Source: a bacterium (GTDB lineage Bacteria; Patescibacteriota; Gracilibacteria; BD1-5; UBA6164). Taken from it: 40,565 bases of DNA. This document shows, piece after piece, positions 21,622-30,981 of this stretch; within the stretch, counting starts at the first letter, position 1; each line of letters opens with the position of its first letter. A model generated the notes under the pieces. The model was given only the letters and a program-made list of their open reading frames with translations, ran no database searches and had not been told where the DNA came from. The translations under genes were made by a program, and so were the position numbers. The stretch is from contig JAGXIV010000021.1 of assembly GCA_024635485.1 (NCBI GenBank), positions 1 to 40,565 of the forward strand, in the 5' to 3' direction.

Positions 21622-23700
21622 TTATTGTTGTAGTTTTACTATATATAATTCTCAGTCACTATAAAATTCATCTCAAAATACATTTTTAGCTACATAGGAA
21701 TCTACCAGTTGAATTTGATTCATTTCTACAACAACACCTGCATCACTGAGTGATTTCAATATATAATCTCGCTCACTATTTATATCCGGATCAATCGTAT
21801 GAATTATCTTCCATTTAAGACCAATATCATAGACTCATACTCATGCATACACGTTGAGTCCTTTATATTTTTTCAGAGTCTTCCAAATTCTTATATGGTG
21901 ACGTTGGCGAATATTACTGATATCAGGAAGGAGTTGAAATGCAAATTGCTGCGTGGTATTATTCCAAAACAATGGAGTTATAGGCGCATTTTCATACGGT
22001 GTTTTTAAAAAAATATTTCCTAAAGTCTTTTTAAATGAGTCGTAATTATAGAGATCTCACTCACTCCATCATGACTCTAAAAATGCAGCAACAAGTTCTT
22101 CATCTGACTGAGATAAAAATATAAAATGAATATTCTCTGCATTTTCTCAGATGAGCGTTTGCGTATATTTCATGTTCTCATTGGTAAAAATATCTCAGAG
22201 TGATGAGATATTTTTTGTATCTTCTATAGTACTCAAGTTTGTCCTAACATAGGGATGTTGAACATAGTATATTACAAAAAAGAAAAGTCCTAGAATTATT
22301 GCAATAAGTGAATATAGCTTCGCATTATTATACGGGTTTTTATTTTTTATCTTATATTTAGAGTTAAGATATTGAGCTAAACCTATACAAAATAATAACC
22401 ATAAACTCCCTATAAAGTATCATCCAAGTACGTCACTTAAATAATGAACTCATAAATATAATCTAGAGAGACCAATAAGAGCTATAATGGCTAGTCCATA
22501 AAATACATACCATATTTTATATTTCCACACTGAAGTAGAGTTTACTAATAACCAAGTTATAAAACCATAAAACAACACTGACATCATAGCATGACCACTT
22601 GGAAAACTATAACTATGTTCTATATATACTGGATACGGTGGTCTTTCTACTGCAAAAAATATTTTCAAAGCATATACAAAACTTGAAGCTCATACTATTG
22701 AAAATCCCAAAGAAATGATTTCATTTTTTTTATGATACAAAAAAAGTATGGCAGTGACGATACAGTAAAATCACAGTATAGTAACTGATTTTGAGAGTGA
22801 AGTGATCCACAGAAAAATATCCACTCAAAGTCAGTTACGGATGGCAAGAAAGAATATTGTGAGGTTTTCGTCAAGAGCAGAGCTCATTGGAGTAGCTAAA
22901 AAATCATCTACATATCATCAAAATGCAAGTAAGATATAGATTCACAAAGCTAATAATATAGTAAGTGGGATTCAACTAAATTCATCTGATTTAAATCTAT
23001 TTATAAGAAATGTTTCTACTTTTGGATATTCTTTTCTTAATTTTTTAATAGTTTGAAGAGAAAGTATATAGTGAATAAATACTTTTATAGATCGAAAAAA
23101 GAGAGCAAAACTTCTCTTTCCATATTCTAACATTATAAATTGTAGAAGTGCAACTCAGAGAAAAATTATAAACACTATGAGAGAAAAATAACTTACTACA
23201 TCGACGAATTGTGTAGAAACAGATATGGAATATGAAAAAAGATATGGAATACCAAAAAAAATACTGGTCCACAGTAAGTTCCCAAGTGCAGCATAATAGA
23301 GAAAGGTGCTAAATTTCACACCACTCGTACCACATATACTAGGAGCAAATTCTTTCACCCCAGGGATAAACCTCCCTACTACCAAAGAGAGAAAGAGGCT
23401 TTTATTGACACTACTACGAACTGACTTAAAAAACTGTGATTTTCATATTTGTTTTTTTCCAGATCACACCATAGATCAAAATCGCTTTCCAATATAGTAA
23501 TCGAGCATACTCCCACTCATACATCCACTAAATACCATGAAAGCTATCATTTCTGGATGTAATCAATTCTGTACTCCAAAAAAAGAAACCAAAAATACAA
23601 TTACGGCTCCCGGAAAAATAAATCAAATACCTAAAAGGATTTCAAAAAATGATGCAAAAAATACAACAGCATAAATTACATTTCCATAAGTTTCTAACAT
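21622..23700 (-). CDS. Three-part fusion: DedA/VTT domain, PAP2 phosphatase, LssY-like C-terminal domain
   Basis: 692 residues. Residues about 1-200 are a VTT/DedA domain (FFEILLGIGFIFPGAVIVFL; VVGRFIPGVKEFAPSICGTS). Residues about 330-470 are a PAP2 phosphatase with all three motifs: KIFFAVERP, SYSFPSGHAM and SRLYLGVHYLSD. The C-terminus (WKTLKKYKGLNVYAGVSVYD, GLKWKIIHTIDPDINSERDY) matches LssY-type domains. It would recycle lipid carriers such as undecaprenyl-pyrophosphate. Two conserved PAP2 Gly are TGA-encoded. The ATG at 23700 is used; an in-frame GTG and the TTG at 23748 could extend it by up to 16 residues. First gene of the six-gene envelope operon. Confidence 0.9.
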
Positions 23701-23864
23701 TGGAATAATAGTATCAATTTGAGGAAAAATCACAGTAGTATTACTCAAAAAATATTAGAACTACTATAATTTTATTTTAATCAAATACAAGAAAACTAGC
23801 ATTTTACTATATTCATACGTATCATGAGTATTCTTAATATTATTATTTTCTCATTTTTAAGAAT

Positions 23865-24317
23865 ATGAAAAACAAATATGGAAATTTAGCACTTATGATA
23901 TCAGTTTCTTTTATATCAATGTATTTCGTTATGTTTCTCAATATATTTGAACTCAATCATTATTACAATAGTGTTACAAGAATCTATATGACACTGCTTA
24001 TGATTGCTCCAATGATGTTAATTATGCTTTTTTTTATGAGAGATATGTATAATAACACAAAAATAAATACTGTTATCATTACAAGCTGCGTTATTTGATT
24101 TATAGCTGTACTATTGGCTCTGAGAAGTCAGTATCCTATCTGAGATATTCAATATATGAAGGCTATGATTCCACATCACTCTTCTGCTATACTTACAAGC
24201 GAACGAGCAAATATAAAAGATCCAGAAGTTCGCCAACTGGCTGATGATATTATCGAAGCTCAAGTAAAAGAAATATTAGAAATGAAAGCCCTTATTAAAA
24301 AGTTAGAAAATCAGTAA
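23865..24317 (+). CDS. DUF305 (ferritin-like) membrane-anchored protein
   Basis: 150 residues. Three hydrophobic N-terminal helices ([56 protein letters not shown]) precede a DUF305 core: [47 protein letters not shown]. The HH pair and Met/Glu positions are typical metal-site candidates. DUF305 genes are commonly found next to copper-handling genes, as here with the convergent operon at 24370-28674. Ends at a shared terminator. Confidence 0.85.
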
Positions 24318-24320
24318 CAA

Positions 24321-24348
24321 AAAAAAGATGAATACACTCATCTTTTTT
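24321..24348. terminator. Shared terminator between convergent DUF305 and DUF302 genes
   Basis: Perfect 11-bp stem AAAAAAGATGA / TCATCTTTTTT (24321-24331, 24338-24348) with a 6-base loop and U tracts in both directions. Confidence 0.8.
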
Positions 24349-24369
24349 TATTTTTGGAAGTATGTCTCA

Positions 24370-24756
24370 CTACACATTATCTATAGCGAGTTTCAATTTT
24401 GTTTCAGCTGTTTCGGCCATTGTTTGCAAACTATTATTTTCAACTACAGAGAGAGCAACACTTGGGACTATAGCAGAGATGAAAACTTTTGCGTCACTTT
24501 CATAGACTATAACATTACATGGAAGCAAAAGTCCTATTTCAATCTCAGAGCTGAGAGCCTCAAAAGCTAACTTTGGATTACAAGCTCATAAGATGACATA
24601 TTTATTCATATCCTCTCACAATTTTTCCTTCATTTTCTCTTGAATATCTATATGAGATAGTACTCAAAATCCTTGTTCTTGTAAGGTATGAGTAACTGAA
24701 TCTATAGCTTCTTCAAAACTCAAATCTACTTGTTTTGTATATCCGTATGTATTCAT
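24370..24756 (-). CDS. DUF302-domain protein
   Basis: 128 residues. Opens with TKQVDLSFEEAIDSVTHTLQ, continues GFGVLSHIDIQEKMKEKLGE, YVILGACNPKLAFEALSSE, EIGLLLPCNVIVYESD: the full DUF302 pattern, including the conserved Cys-Asn-Pro and Pro-Cys-Asn. No signal peptide, so cytosolic. Function unknown in general; it often occurs with metal and redox genes. Last gene of the copper operon, 20 bases after the MauE gene. Confidence 0.88.
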
Positions 24757-24776
24757 AGTGTTTTAGTTAGAAATTA

Positions 24777-25301
24777 TTACATATTCATCATAAGACTTGG
24801 AAAGAGTATCATTAATAGTATCATTCAAAGCATAACAGTGTTTTCAAGAATTGTTACCTTCGTCATCGGAAGTTTCCAGTATGTTCCCATACAGGCACAG
24901 CTAATATTTTTTCATGAAGATACAATTCAGTACGCACTTGCAATTCATAAACCAGAAATAATAATCCCCATTATATTTGCGGTCATAGTATACATCATTT
25001 GTGTATCAAAGATATATATAAATCAAAGTATAATTTCAATAAATGGATGTGCGTACCCATAAATAGAATATTTTTTTGATACAAGATCATATTCACTAAA
25101 GTTTTTCACAAAATCTTCAAGATTATAGAGCTTCATTATTCCAAAAGTTCAAAACCAAATTCACATCAGATACATCATAAATGTATTTGAAGGATACAAG
25201 TATGTAAGTAATACACTGAGTCCTAAAATTAAAATGAGTACTCAATAAAGTGGCACAAGTTGTGATTTAATAAAATAAGCACTAAAAATCTTCTTCTCCA
25301 T
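24777..25301 (-). CDS. MauE/DoxX-family redox-associated membrane protein
   Basis: 174 residues, four predicted helices (LVPLYGVLILILGLSVLLTY; FIEIILGFIYIF; ANIIGIIISGLGIASAYWIV; VMLGMILLMILFPSLMMNM). The motif CACMGTYWKLPMTKVTILEN before the last helix is the signature of MauE-like proteins associated with heavy-metal genes. The family is thought to take part in disulfide or electron transfer at the membrane. A second copy of the same domain is fused to an HMA domain at 27525-28250. Spaced 20 bases from both neighbours. Confidence 0.82.
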
Positions 25302-25321
25302 ATCTAGTTTAAAAAAATAAA

Positions 25322-25741
25322 TTATTCAACAGTGATCACTCAAGTCATATCTTCGTGTCCATCTCCACAATAATACGCACATCTATATATATATTTTCAA
25401 GGTGTATCGATTTGAAACTCTATACTTTCTTTTCAAACAAGACGTAAATCAGGAATTGCAATTCAATGAAGTGTATCAATATTGTTTACATTTAAAGTTA
25501 CTTCATCATTGCTTGTTACATATAATTCTTTTAGATTATACTCCCATTTTGTAGCATCTAATGTTATATTTTTTTTAGTATTTTTTTCTATTAATTTAGT
25601 ATCTGAAAATCATAGAGAATCCGTATTTTCTTCAGGAATCTGTTTTGATATTTCTGAAGTTCAGTTTTTTTGTTTTTCAAAACTACAACTCACTAAGAGA
25701 ATGGGTAATAACAAAGTACAACATATTATATATTTTTTCAT
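25322..25741 (-). CDS. Cupredoxin lipoprotein with CuA-type (COX2-like) copper site
   Basis: 139 residues. Lipoprotein signal LLLPILLVSCSFEKQ (Cys about 19), then a cupredoxin domain: TLDATKWEYNLKELYVTSND, VNNIDTLHGIAIPDLRLVG (His ligand) and YIYRCAYYCGDGHEDMTGVI. The CxxxCxxxHxxM spacing is exactly that of the binuclear CuA centre of cytochrome oxidase subunit II. No oxidase subunit I or membrane hairpin is present, so it is a free-standing CuA protein, possibly an electron or copper carrier for the neighbouring multicopper oxidase 21 bases upstream. Confidence 0.87.
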
Positions 25742-25762
25742 TTTTATAGTAAGATAATATAA

Positions 25763-27505
25763 TTATTCACTCACAGTAAAGTTCATCATCATACGAGATG
25801 AAAGATGTTCTGCAATATGACAGTGTGCCATCCATTGTCCTGGATTACTCATATCAATAAGAATATCAACATACTCACCTTTTTTAACAAGAACCGTATC
25901 TTTCCATACGAGATTATTAGATTTTGTTCAATTTTCATCTAAAACTAAAAATCTCTGACCATGAAAATGGATAGGATGCTGCATCGGATGATCACCGTCT
26001 GCTTTGTTTTGGATTCGAACTTTTACAATATCTCACACCTTAAAATTCCAGCTTATATCCATATTACTTTTTCCAGTAGATGGTTCAATAATTTTCCAAT
26101 CAAGCATAGCTGAGGTATGTATTTTATTCATTTGAACCATAGTATCTTCCCATTCGATTCCATCATGTTCATCTTCTTCTCCCATCATATTCATATTCAT
26201 TCCTCACATATCTATATCAAGATCTATTTTTTTATCTATGGGAGCATTAAAATATTGTCTGTAGGTATCAATATCTAAAATAACGTCATTATTTGTTCGA
26301 AGATTATTAAATGCAGTAATAATCTTTGTATTATCTGCTCAGGAATTTTTGTCACTCACTATAACACTTCAGAGTTTTGAAGCACTTTCTGGTTTTGAGT
26401 TTTGTATATCAAAAGTTCAATTATTTGGGAAATATACTTCTACAATATATCTCTCAGCTGGAGCAATAATGATGGAATCTATGAAAGTTTCTTTTTCATA
26501 TTTTCCAATATCTCAACCTACGAGTTTCATCTTCGCTCCAGGTATTGCAAAATTAAATACTCTTGTATTAGCTACGTTTGTAAGGTAGAGTCTTTGAACA
26601 TCTCACACATTTGCTTGAAGCTTAAAATCTGTCTCACCATTCACAAGCATAGTATTTCAAAACCTTCCCATAATTGCGTAATTTGCAAAATCTGCAGAAA
26701 GATTCGCAATTTTATTATTCTCTATAAGAATATCATCCAAGACGATTGTAGATTCTGTAGTAACTGGATTATAAAAATCAGCTGAACTTGGTTCAGCAAT
26801 AAAATTTCCGTATAATCCAAGCTCTTGTTGCATGTCTTCACGAACATGAGGATGGTACCAAAATACTCATGTATCTGGAAATTCGAGTTCATAGGTAAAG
26901 CTATCTCAGGTACTCATAACATCTTGCGTTCCTCCCATATCTTTTGGAACACCATCCATCGTATAATCTCCTCTGAGTCAATGTGGGTGAAGCGTTGTTT
27001 CAAGTCACTCAACATTATTTGTAAATTCTAAATTTACCTTTGATCCTGTAGGAGCTTTCAGTATAGGACCTGGAACAGATCAATTATATGCAAGCATCGT
27101 GACAGTATCATTTCCAATTTCTTTTTTTACGAGACTTACTTCCATTTTATAGCTATCTCCATCCTTGAGTTCAACAGTTTCAACCTTTCGAGCATCTGGA
27201 AGCGTCGCTGGATCTATATCCATAAATGAAGTATCTGTTTTCATTGGATTCCCTGATGCATTTTTATTTCTGAGTTCATTATATGGCTCACACCCTGCCA
27301 TTTCAGCCATCGTAACACAGTGGTCTGCCATTGCTTGATTATATCCTTCAAAGGTTTCCGCTCACATACTCATCCCATTTCACATATTCATATTATCCAT
27401 ATCCATACTCATCCATTTGTTTGACATCAAGATACATGTAGCTCATACTCCTATAATAAGAATCAAGACTCAGATAATAGAATATAATATATAATTTTTA
27501 TTCAT
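25763..27505 (-). CDS. Multicopper oxidase, membrane-anchored, Met-rich
   Basis: 580 residues. N-terminal anchor (YILYSIIGVLILIIGVGATC) and a Met-rich segment (MSMDMDNMNMGNGMSMG) with a short Cys-containing motif CVTMAEMAGCE. Copper-binding motifs in order: LHPHGLRGD (~165), FWYHPHVRED (~215), HPIHFHGQ (~510), AHCHIAEH (~558); all trinuclear and T1 ligands are present. A second Met/acid-rich insert (IDMGGMNMNMMGEEDE, ~430) resembles the Cu(I)-oxidase loop of CueO-type enzymes. Likely a periplasmic-side cuprous oxidase protecting against copper. Gly in HPHG is TGA-encoded. Central gene of the copper operon. Confidence 0.93.
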
Positions 27506-27524
27506 TTTTTTATAATTTAGGTTT

Positions 27525-28250
27525 TTAAATAAGTATGAGGAGAACCATAAGTCCACTCATAGCAATCATAAGAGCATCTTCGATAATAGTTATCGTACTC
27601 ATTGGCAAATTAAAGACTGCTCAGAGGCATGCACATTTAATTTTCTTTTTTTGGACAACACTTTGTATGACTCAAATAATACTGACACTCATAACAACAA
27701 ATGTTAAAATATTAGTTAAAAGTGGTATAAATCATACAAAAAAAAGTATTCAGAGTCATAATTCTATAAAAGCATAGATATATCCCCAATTTTTCCATTT
27801 CATTGCTACAACATCATACATCGCATAACTCATTGAGAATTCTGAGAGATTAATGAGCTTAAAATAAGAGAACGCAAGAAAAAATCATGCCATAAAATAC
27901 TGCATTAATGACATAATACTAAAATTTCCACTGAGAAATACAGCTAAAAGACTCAGTACACTGATATAAGCAAATAACAAAAATAATGGAGCATAGGTGC
28001 TCAGAGTAACTACATCATCAGCACTTGAATCAGCGAGAATTTGTTGAGTATCAGAAACTGTATATTTTGTTCCTTCTAGCATTTTCTCAATTTGCTTATT
28101 TGTGAGAAATTCAGTATATTCATAGTCTACTTTTCAAGACTCTATATCGATATTTATTTCAGAAATGTTCAGCTGCTTCTTAAAAATATCTTTTATTTTT
28201 TGAGCACAACTTCCACAAGTTATACCGTTTATAACTATTGATTGTTTCAT
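27525..28250 (-). CDS. HMA metal-binding domain fused to MauE-like membrane domain
   Basis: 241 residues. Residues 1-70 are a heavy-metal-associated domain with the CxxC site (INGITCGSCAQKIKDIF). A linker follows, then four or five membrane helices (FLLFAYISVLSLLAVFLSG; YIYAFIELGLGILFFVGFIP; FVVMSVSIIGVIQSVV) and the MauE motif KCACLGAVFNLPMSTITIIE. Such HMA-MauE fusions occur in heavy-metal gene clusters. Probably binds Cu(I) on the cytosolic face and links it to the membrane redox domain. 19 bases before the multicopper oxidase gene. Confidence 0.87.
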
Positions 28251-28371
28251 TGTAATAGAATTAAATAATAGTATCTACAAAATATGCATCTAAAAAACAC
28301 ATATTAATATACATATTATTTTTAATTCAGTGACTTAACGACTCAGGTCAGCAAGTAATATTGATAATTTT

Positions 28372-28674
28372 TTATAGCTCTCAATAAATTTGGTGGAGCA
28401 AATATACATACAAGGAAACTCATACAAAGAGATTTTGATTAAAGATTGAATGAAAAACTTTAAATGAGATTATAAATATCTGAAATACAAATCACGAATA
28501 AATACTCCCATGCTCTATTGCATCGCTTGAAATAAGACAGTGTGAGATACAATTATTACTCTTTTGAGAATCTCAGTGATTCATATGAGCGTTTTGAAAC
28601 ATCAAAAAAATTGGCACAAGTAAAAATGCCATAAATAATGAAAGGGTGATCAATGATGTCATTATTTTTTTCAT
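28372..28674 (-). CDS. Small membrane protein with His/Cys-rich periplasmic segment
   Basis: 100 residues. First helix TSLITLSLFMAFLLVPIFLM, then a short loop with potential metal ligands (NAHMNHGDSQKSNNCISHCL, i.e. HxxxH ... CxxxC), then a second hydrophobic region (FVFQIFIISFKVFHSIF) and a third weak one. Not a recognised family. Position as first gene upstream of the HMA-MauE gene suggests a copper-related role. A TTGAAT / TACAAT pair with a 16-base spacer (28708-28681, minus strand) ends only 6 bases before the ATG, so its transcript would be nearly leaderless. Confidence 0.6.
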
Positions 28675-28785
28675 GTTTGAATTGTACACTATCTCCTTTT
28701 TTATTCAACTTAAAATATTAATCCTCACTAGTCTCTTACTTTGTGTTACTATAGTGGTGTTATATTTTATATTTAATGTTGTATT

Positions 28786-29424
28786 ATGAAAACAAAACTC
28801 TTCTTTTTATTTTCTATAATTTTTCTTGTATCATGCACTACAAATTCGTCACAAAATAAAAACATGATTTTTGAAATACCTCAATTTATTAAAGAAGTAA
28901 ATAATACTTGAAGCATACATGTAGATGGAAAAGAGGTACAACTCAGTTGAAATAAATTACAAGTATGAGATACACTCAAAGATATTTTACTAGATAAAAA
29001 AGCAGATTTTTTTAACGAGGTAGCTACTGGTTCAATTAATGATTATGCATGATATAGACTTATAGAAACGGTCCCTTCTCTCGATACGCCCGTATGTACA
29101 TTACAAACTCAACAACTCGAATTTGCAGCGCAACGATTTAAAGATGTATCATTTATTGTAGTATCAAACGATACTCCTTTTGCCCTCCAAAGATTTTGTG
29201 CTGCCAACAAAATTAAAAATTTAAATATTTTAAGCGATGCTCGAACTCGTGAGTTTGGAAAGCAAAATAGTCTCTACCTCCCTGATTATGGACTTCTTAC
29301 TCGTTCAGTAATGATTATTGATAAAAATAATGTCATTCAATATATTGAATATGCAAATGAAGTAACTTCAGAACTTGATATCCTCAATGCCTTAGCATTT
29401 TTGAAAAATATAAATTCAAAGTAA
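28786..29424 (+). CDS. Thiol peroxidase (Tpx-like) with lipoprotein leader
   Basis: 212 residues. Lipoprotein signal LFFLFSIIFLVSCTTNS followed by a full Tpx domain: VQLSGNKLQVGDTLKDILL, ETVPSLDTPVCTLQTQQLEF (peroxidatic Cys after the TPxxT/C pattern), VSFIVVSNDTPFALQRFCAA (resolving Cys) and SDARTREFGKQ. Atypical 2-Cys peroxiredoxin reducing peroxides; normally cytoplasmic and about 165 residues, so the surface anchoring is unusual. Divergent from the copper operon, consistent with defence against copper-generated peroxide. Confidence 0.87.
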
Positions 29425-29452
29425 GCAATTCAAACAGACTTAGATAAAAATA

Positions 29453-29482
29453 TTTTGTCAGAGTAATTATTTATTGACAAAA
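29453..29482. promoter_or_regulatory. Inverted repeat overlapping a -35 element (candidate operator)
   Basis: TTTTGTCA (29453-29460) and TGACAAAA (29475-29482) form a perfect 8-bp dyad with a 14-base spacer. The right arm contains most of the TTGACA box of the promoter for the 66-residue protein. Repressor binding here would block that promoter. Confidence 0.5.
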
Positions 29483-29502
29483 ACATTTATATCTCGTAAT
29501 AT
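29474..29502 (+). promoter_or_regulatory. Near-consensus promoter of the 66-residue protein cassette
   Basis: TTGACA (29474-29479), a 17-base spacer and TAATAT (29497-29502): one of the two best sigma-70-type promoters in the window. Transcription would start about 35 bases before the SD. Confidence 0.75.
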
Positions 29503-29545
29503 AAAAAAGCTCATAAAGAGCAGCACTTAATATGGAGGATACAAA

Positions 29546-29746
29546 ATGTGTGCTTTTAGCGAAATGGTGAATGGGATGATGCAAAAAAAACATTGGAGAT
29601 CCTACCCTGACGGGTCGATTTTCGACGTTTTTGGGAAAGAAATTCTCCCAAGAGCAGAACTCAGCTTTCCACATCACCGTTTTGTATCGACTTCACCGCA
29701 AGCAATCAGCAGGCTTGCTGATTCTAAGGGTGAAGTCATCCAATAA
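29546..29746 (+). CDS. 66-residue protein of unknown function in a self-contained cassette
   Basis: 66 residues: begins MCAFSEMVNGMMQKKHW, middle SYPDGSIFDVFGKEILPRAE, end SRLADSKGEVIQ. No recognised family, no signal peptide or helix. It stands out from all neighbours. It has a textbook SD (GGAGG at 29534-29538, 7 bases before ATG) where other genes have none. It has no in-frame TGA, Gly is written with GGG, GGT and GGA, and G+C is visibly higher. It has its own promoter, dyad operator and two strong downstream hairpins. An internal dyad AATCAGCA/TGCTGATT (29704-29711, 29716-29723) adds structure. It looks like a highly expressed or recently acquired unit. A role for the RNA itself cannot be excluded. 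Confidence 0.65.
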   Translation: MCAFSEMVNGMMQKKHWRSYPDGSIFDVFGKEILPRAELSFPHHRFVSTSPQAISRLADSKGEVIQ

Positions 29747-29751
29747 TAAGA

Positions 29752-29785
29752 CTCGCTAGGACTCTCTTGAGTTCCTGCAAGCGAG
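29752..29785 (+). other. Strong imperfect hairpin just after the 66-residue ORF
   Basis: CTCGCT pairs with AGCGAG (29752-29757, 29780-29785) and AGGACTC with GAGTTCCT (29758-29764, 29769-29776), with small bulges and a 4-base loop. It begins 5 bases after the stop and has no U tract, so it is not a terminator by itself; it may be an mRNA-stabilising or regulatory element. Confidence 0.5.
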
Positions 29786-29795
29786 CAATTATAAT

Positions 29796-29832
29796 GAGGG
29801 GGCGCGACGAGCAGTCGCCCCTCTTTTTTTTT
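29796..29832 (+). terminator. GC-rich intrinsic terminator of the cassette
   Basis: GAGGGG / CCCCTC and CGAC / GTCG stack with a 3-base bulge and a GAGCA loop (29796-29823), followed by nine T (29824-29832). It is the most GC-rich terminator in the window. Confidence 0.9.
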
Positions 29833-29949
29833 AAAATAATTGTTTTATAAGCTCATTTTTATTATAAGTATGATTACAAAAAAATTTTAAATAGAACACA
29901 GTAGTGAAGAAGTTGAGAACTAAAGTTTAAACGAGGAATAATTATTCAT

Positions 29950-30981
29950 TTAGTTATAAATTGTAAATGTAGTTCATTTTCATTGAGTACTTTCAACTCT
30001 AATATTATACTTATATTTAAGAAGTGTTTCTTTGACAATAGAAAGTCAGAGTCCGCTTCATTTACTTTCAAAACTTCGAGCTCCATCGATCTTATAAAAC
30101 CTACGAAATATATTACTAATCTCTTTTTTTGATATTCCTATTCCATAATCTGTTATTGATATGCATTCATGTGCATCATTTGCGATTTCAACAATTCCTC
30201 CATCTTTTGAAAATTTAATAGCATTTTGAATAAGATTATAAAATACTCGCATAAAATCTTGTCTATTTCATATCATGAAATAATCAGTCTCAATATCATT
30301 TTGAAAAGAAATTTTTTTATTTTCTATTTCAAGTCAAAGGATTGCTTCAATTTCTCAAATAAGTTCAAAAATATTAATTTCATGAGAATCTGGTGTAGTA
30401 TTTCATGTATTTTTTATTATTTCAATGAGTCATTCTGAAATATCAATAAGACGCTTCGTTTCGACTGAAATATCATAAAAACCTTCTCTACTATCAATTA
30501 AGGTAAGCTTAGAATCTCTCAAAAGTGATTCACAACTTACTAAAATTGCTCACAAAGGATTTCTGAGTTCATGGGAAACATCTGCTATAAATTGATCTTG
30601 TTCTTCCATTTTTAATTTTATTGGAACAAGAGTTTTTCAGGCTAAAAAATAACTCAAAAAACTTGATAAAAAGAATATAAAAAGATTCAGATACAATAAA
30701 AAAAATCCAGTATCTGATGAAAAATTCTCAAAAAACTCATTTAATTCATTCGTCGATTCTATATCATCATGGTCAGTGTTTTGTGTCTCTATATTATTTT
30801 TTTCACGAAAATCATTTAACCTTCATGAAATATCATCCATAATAATTATAGAAAATATAAGTAAAATACACAGTATAATACCCTGATATAAAAATGTTAA
30901 TTTTATTCTTGCCCTAAAAAAATCATTAGATTTCCATTTTATAGCCCACTCATCGTACCGTTTGTATCATTTCTTTTCCAT
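29950..30981 (-). CDS. Sensor histidine kinase
   Basis: 343 residues. Two helices (FLYQGIILCILLIFSIIIM; FLLYLNLFIFFLSSFLSYFL) flank a short, acidic extracellular loop (about 60 residues). Then come the H box FIADVSHELRNPLGAILVS, N box VFYNLIQNAIKFS, G1 DYGIGIS, F box IFRRFYK and G2 GSGLGLSIV; both outer G2 Gly are TGA-encoded. Autophosphorylates and passes the phosphate to the response regulator whose gene overlaps its start by 56 bases. The signal is unknown; an acidic loop and the copper genes next door make a metal stimulus plausible, as inference only. Confidence 0.93.

Noticed and set aside
24730-25062. 110-codon plus-strand ORF.
   Set aside because: Antisense to the MauE gene, whose family motif is clear on the minus strand.
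26402-26785. 127-codon plus-strand ORF.
   Set aside because: Lies antisense inside the multicopper oxidase gene, low-complexity composition; a shadow of the real frame.
29471-29677. Minus-strand ORF opposite the 66-residue cassette gene.
   Set aside because: No promoter or start signal on that strand; the plus strand has promoter, SD and terminator.
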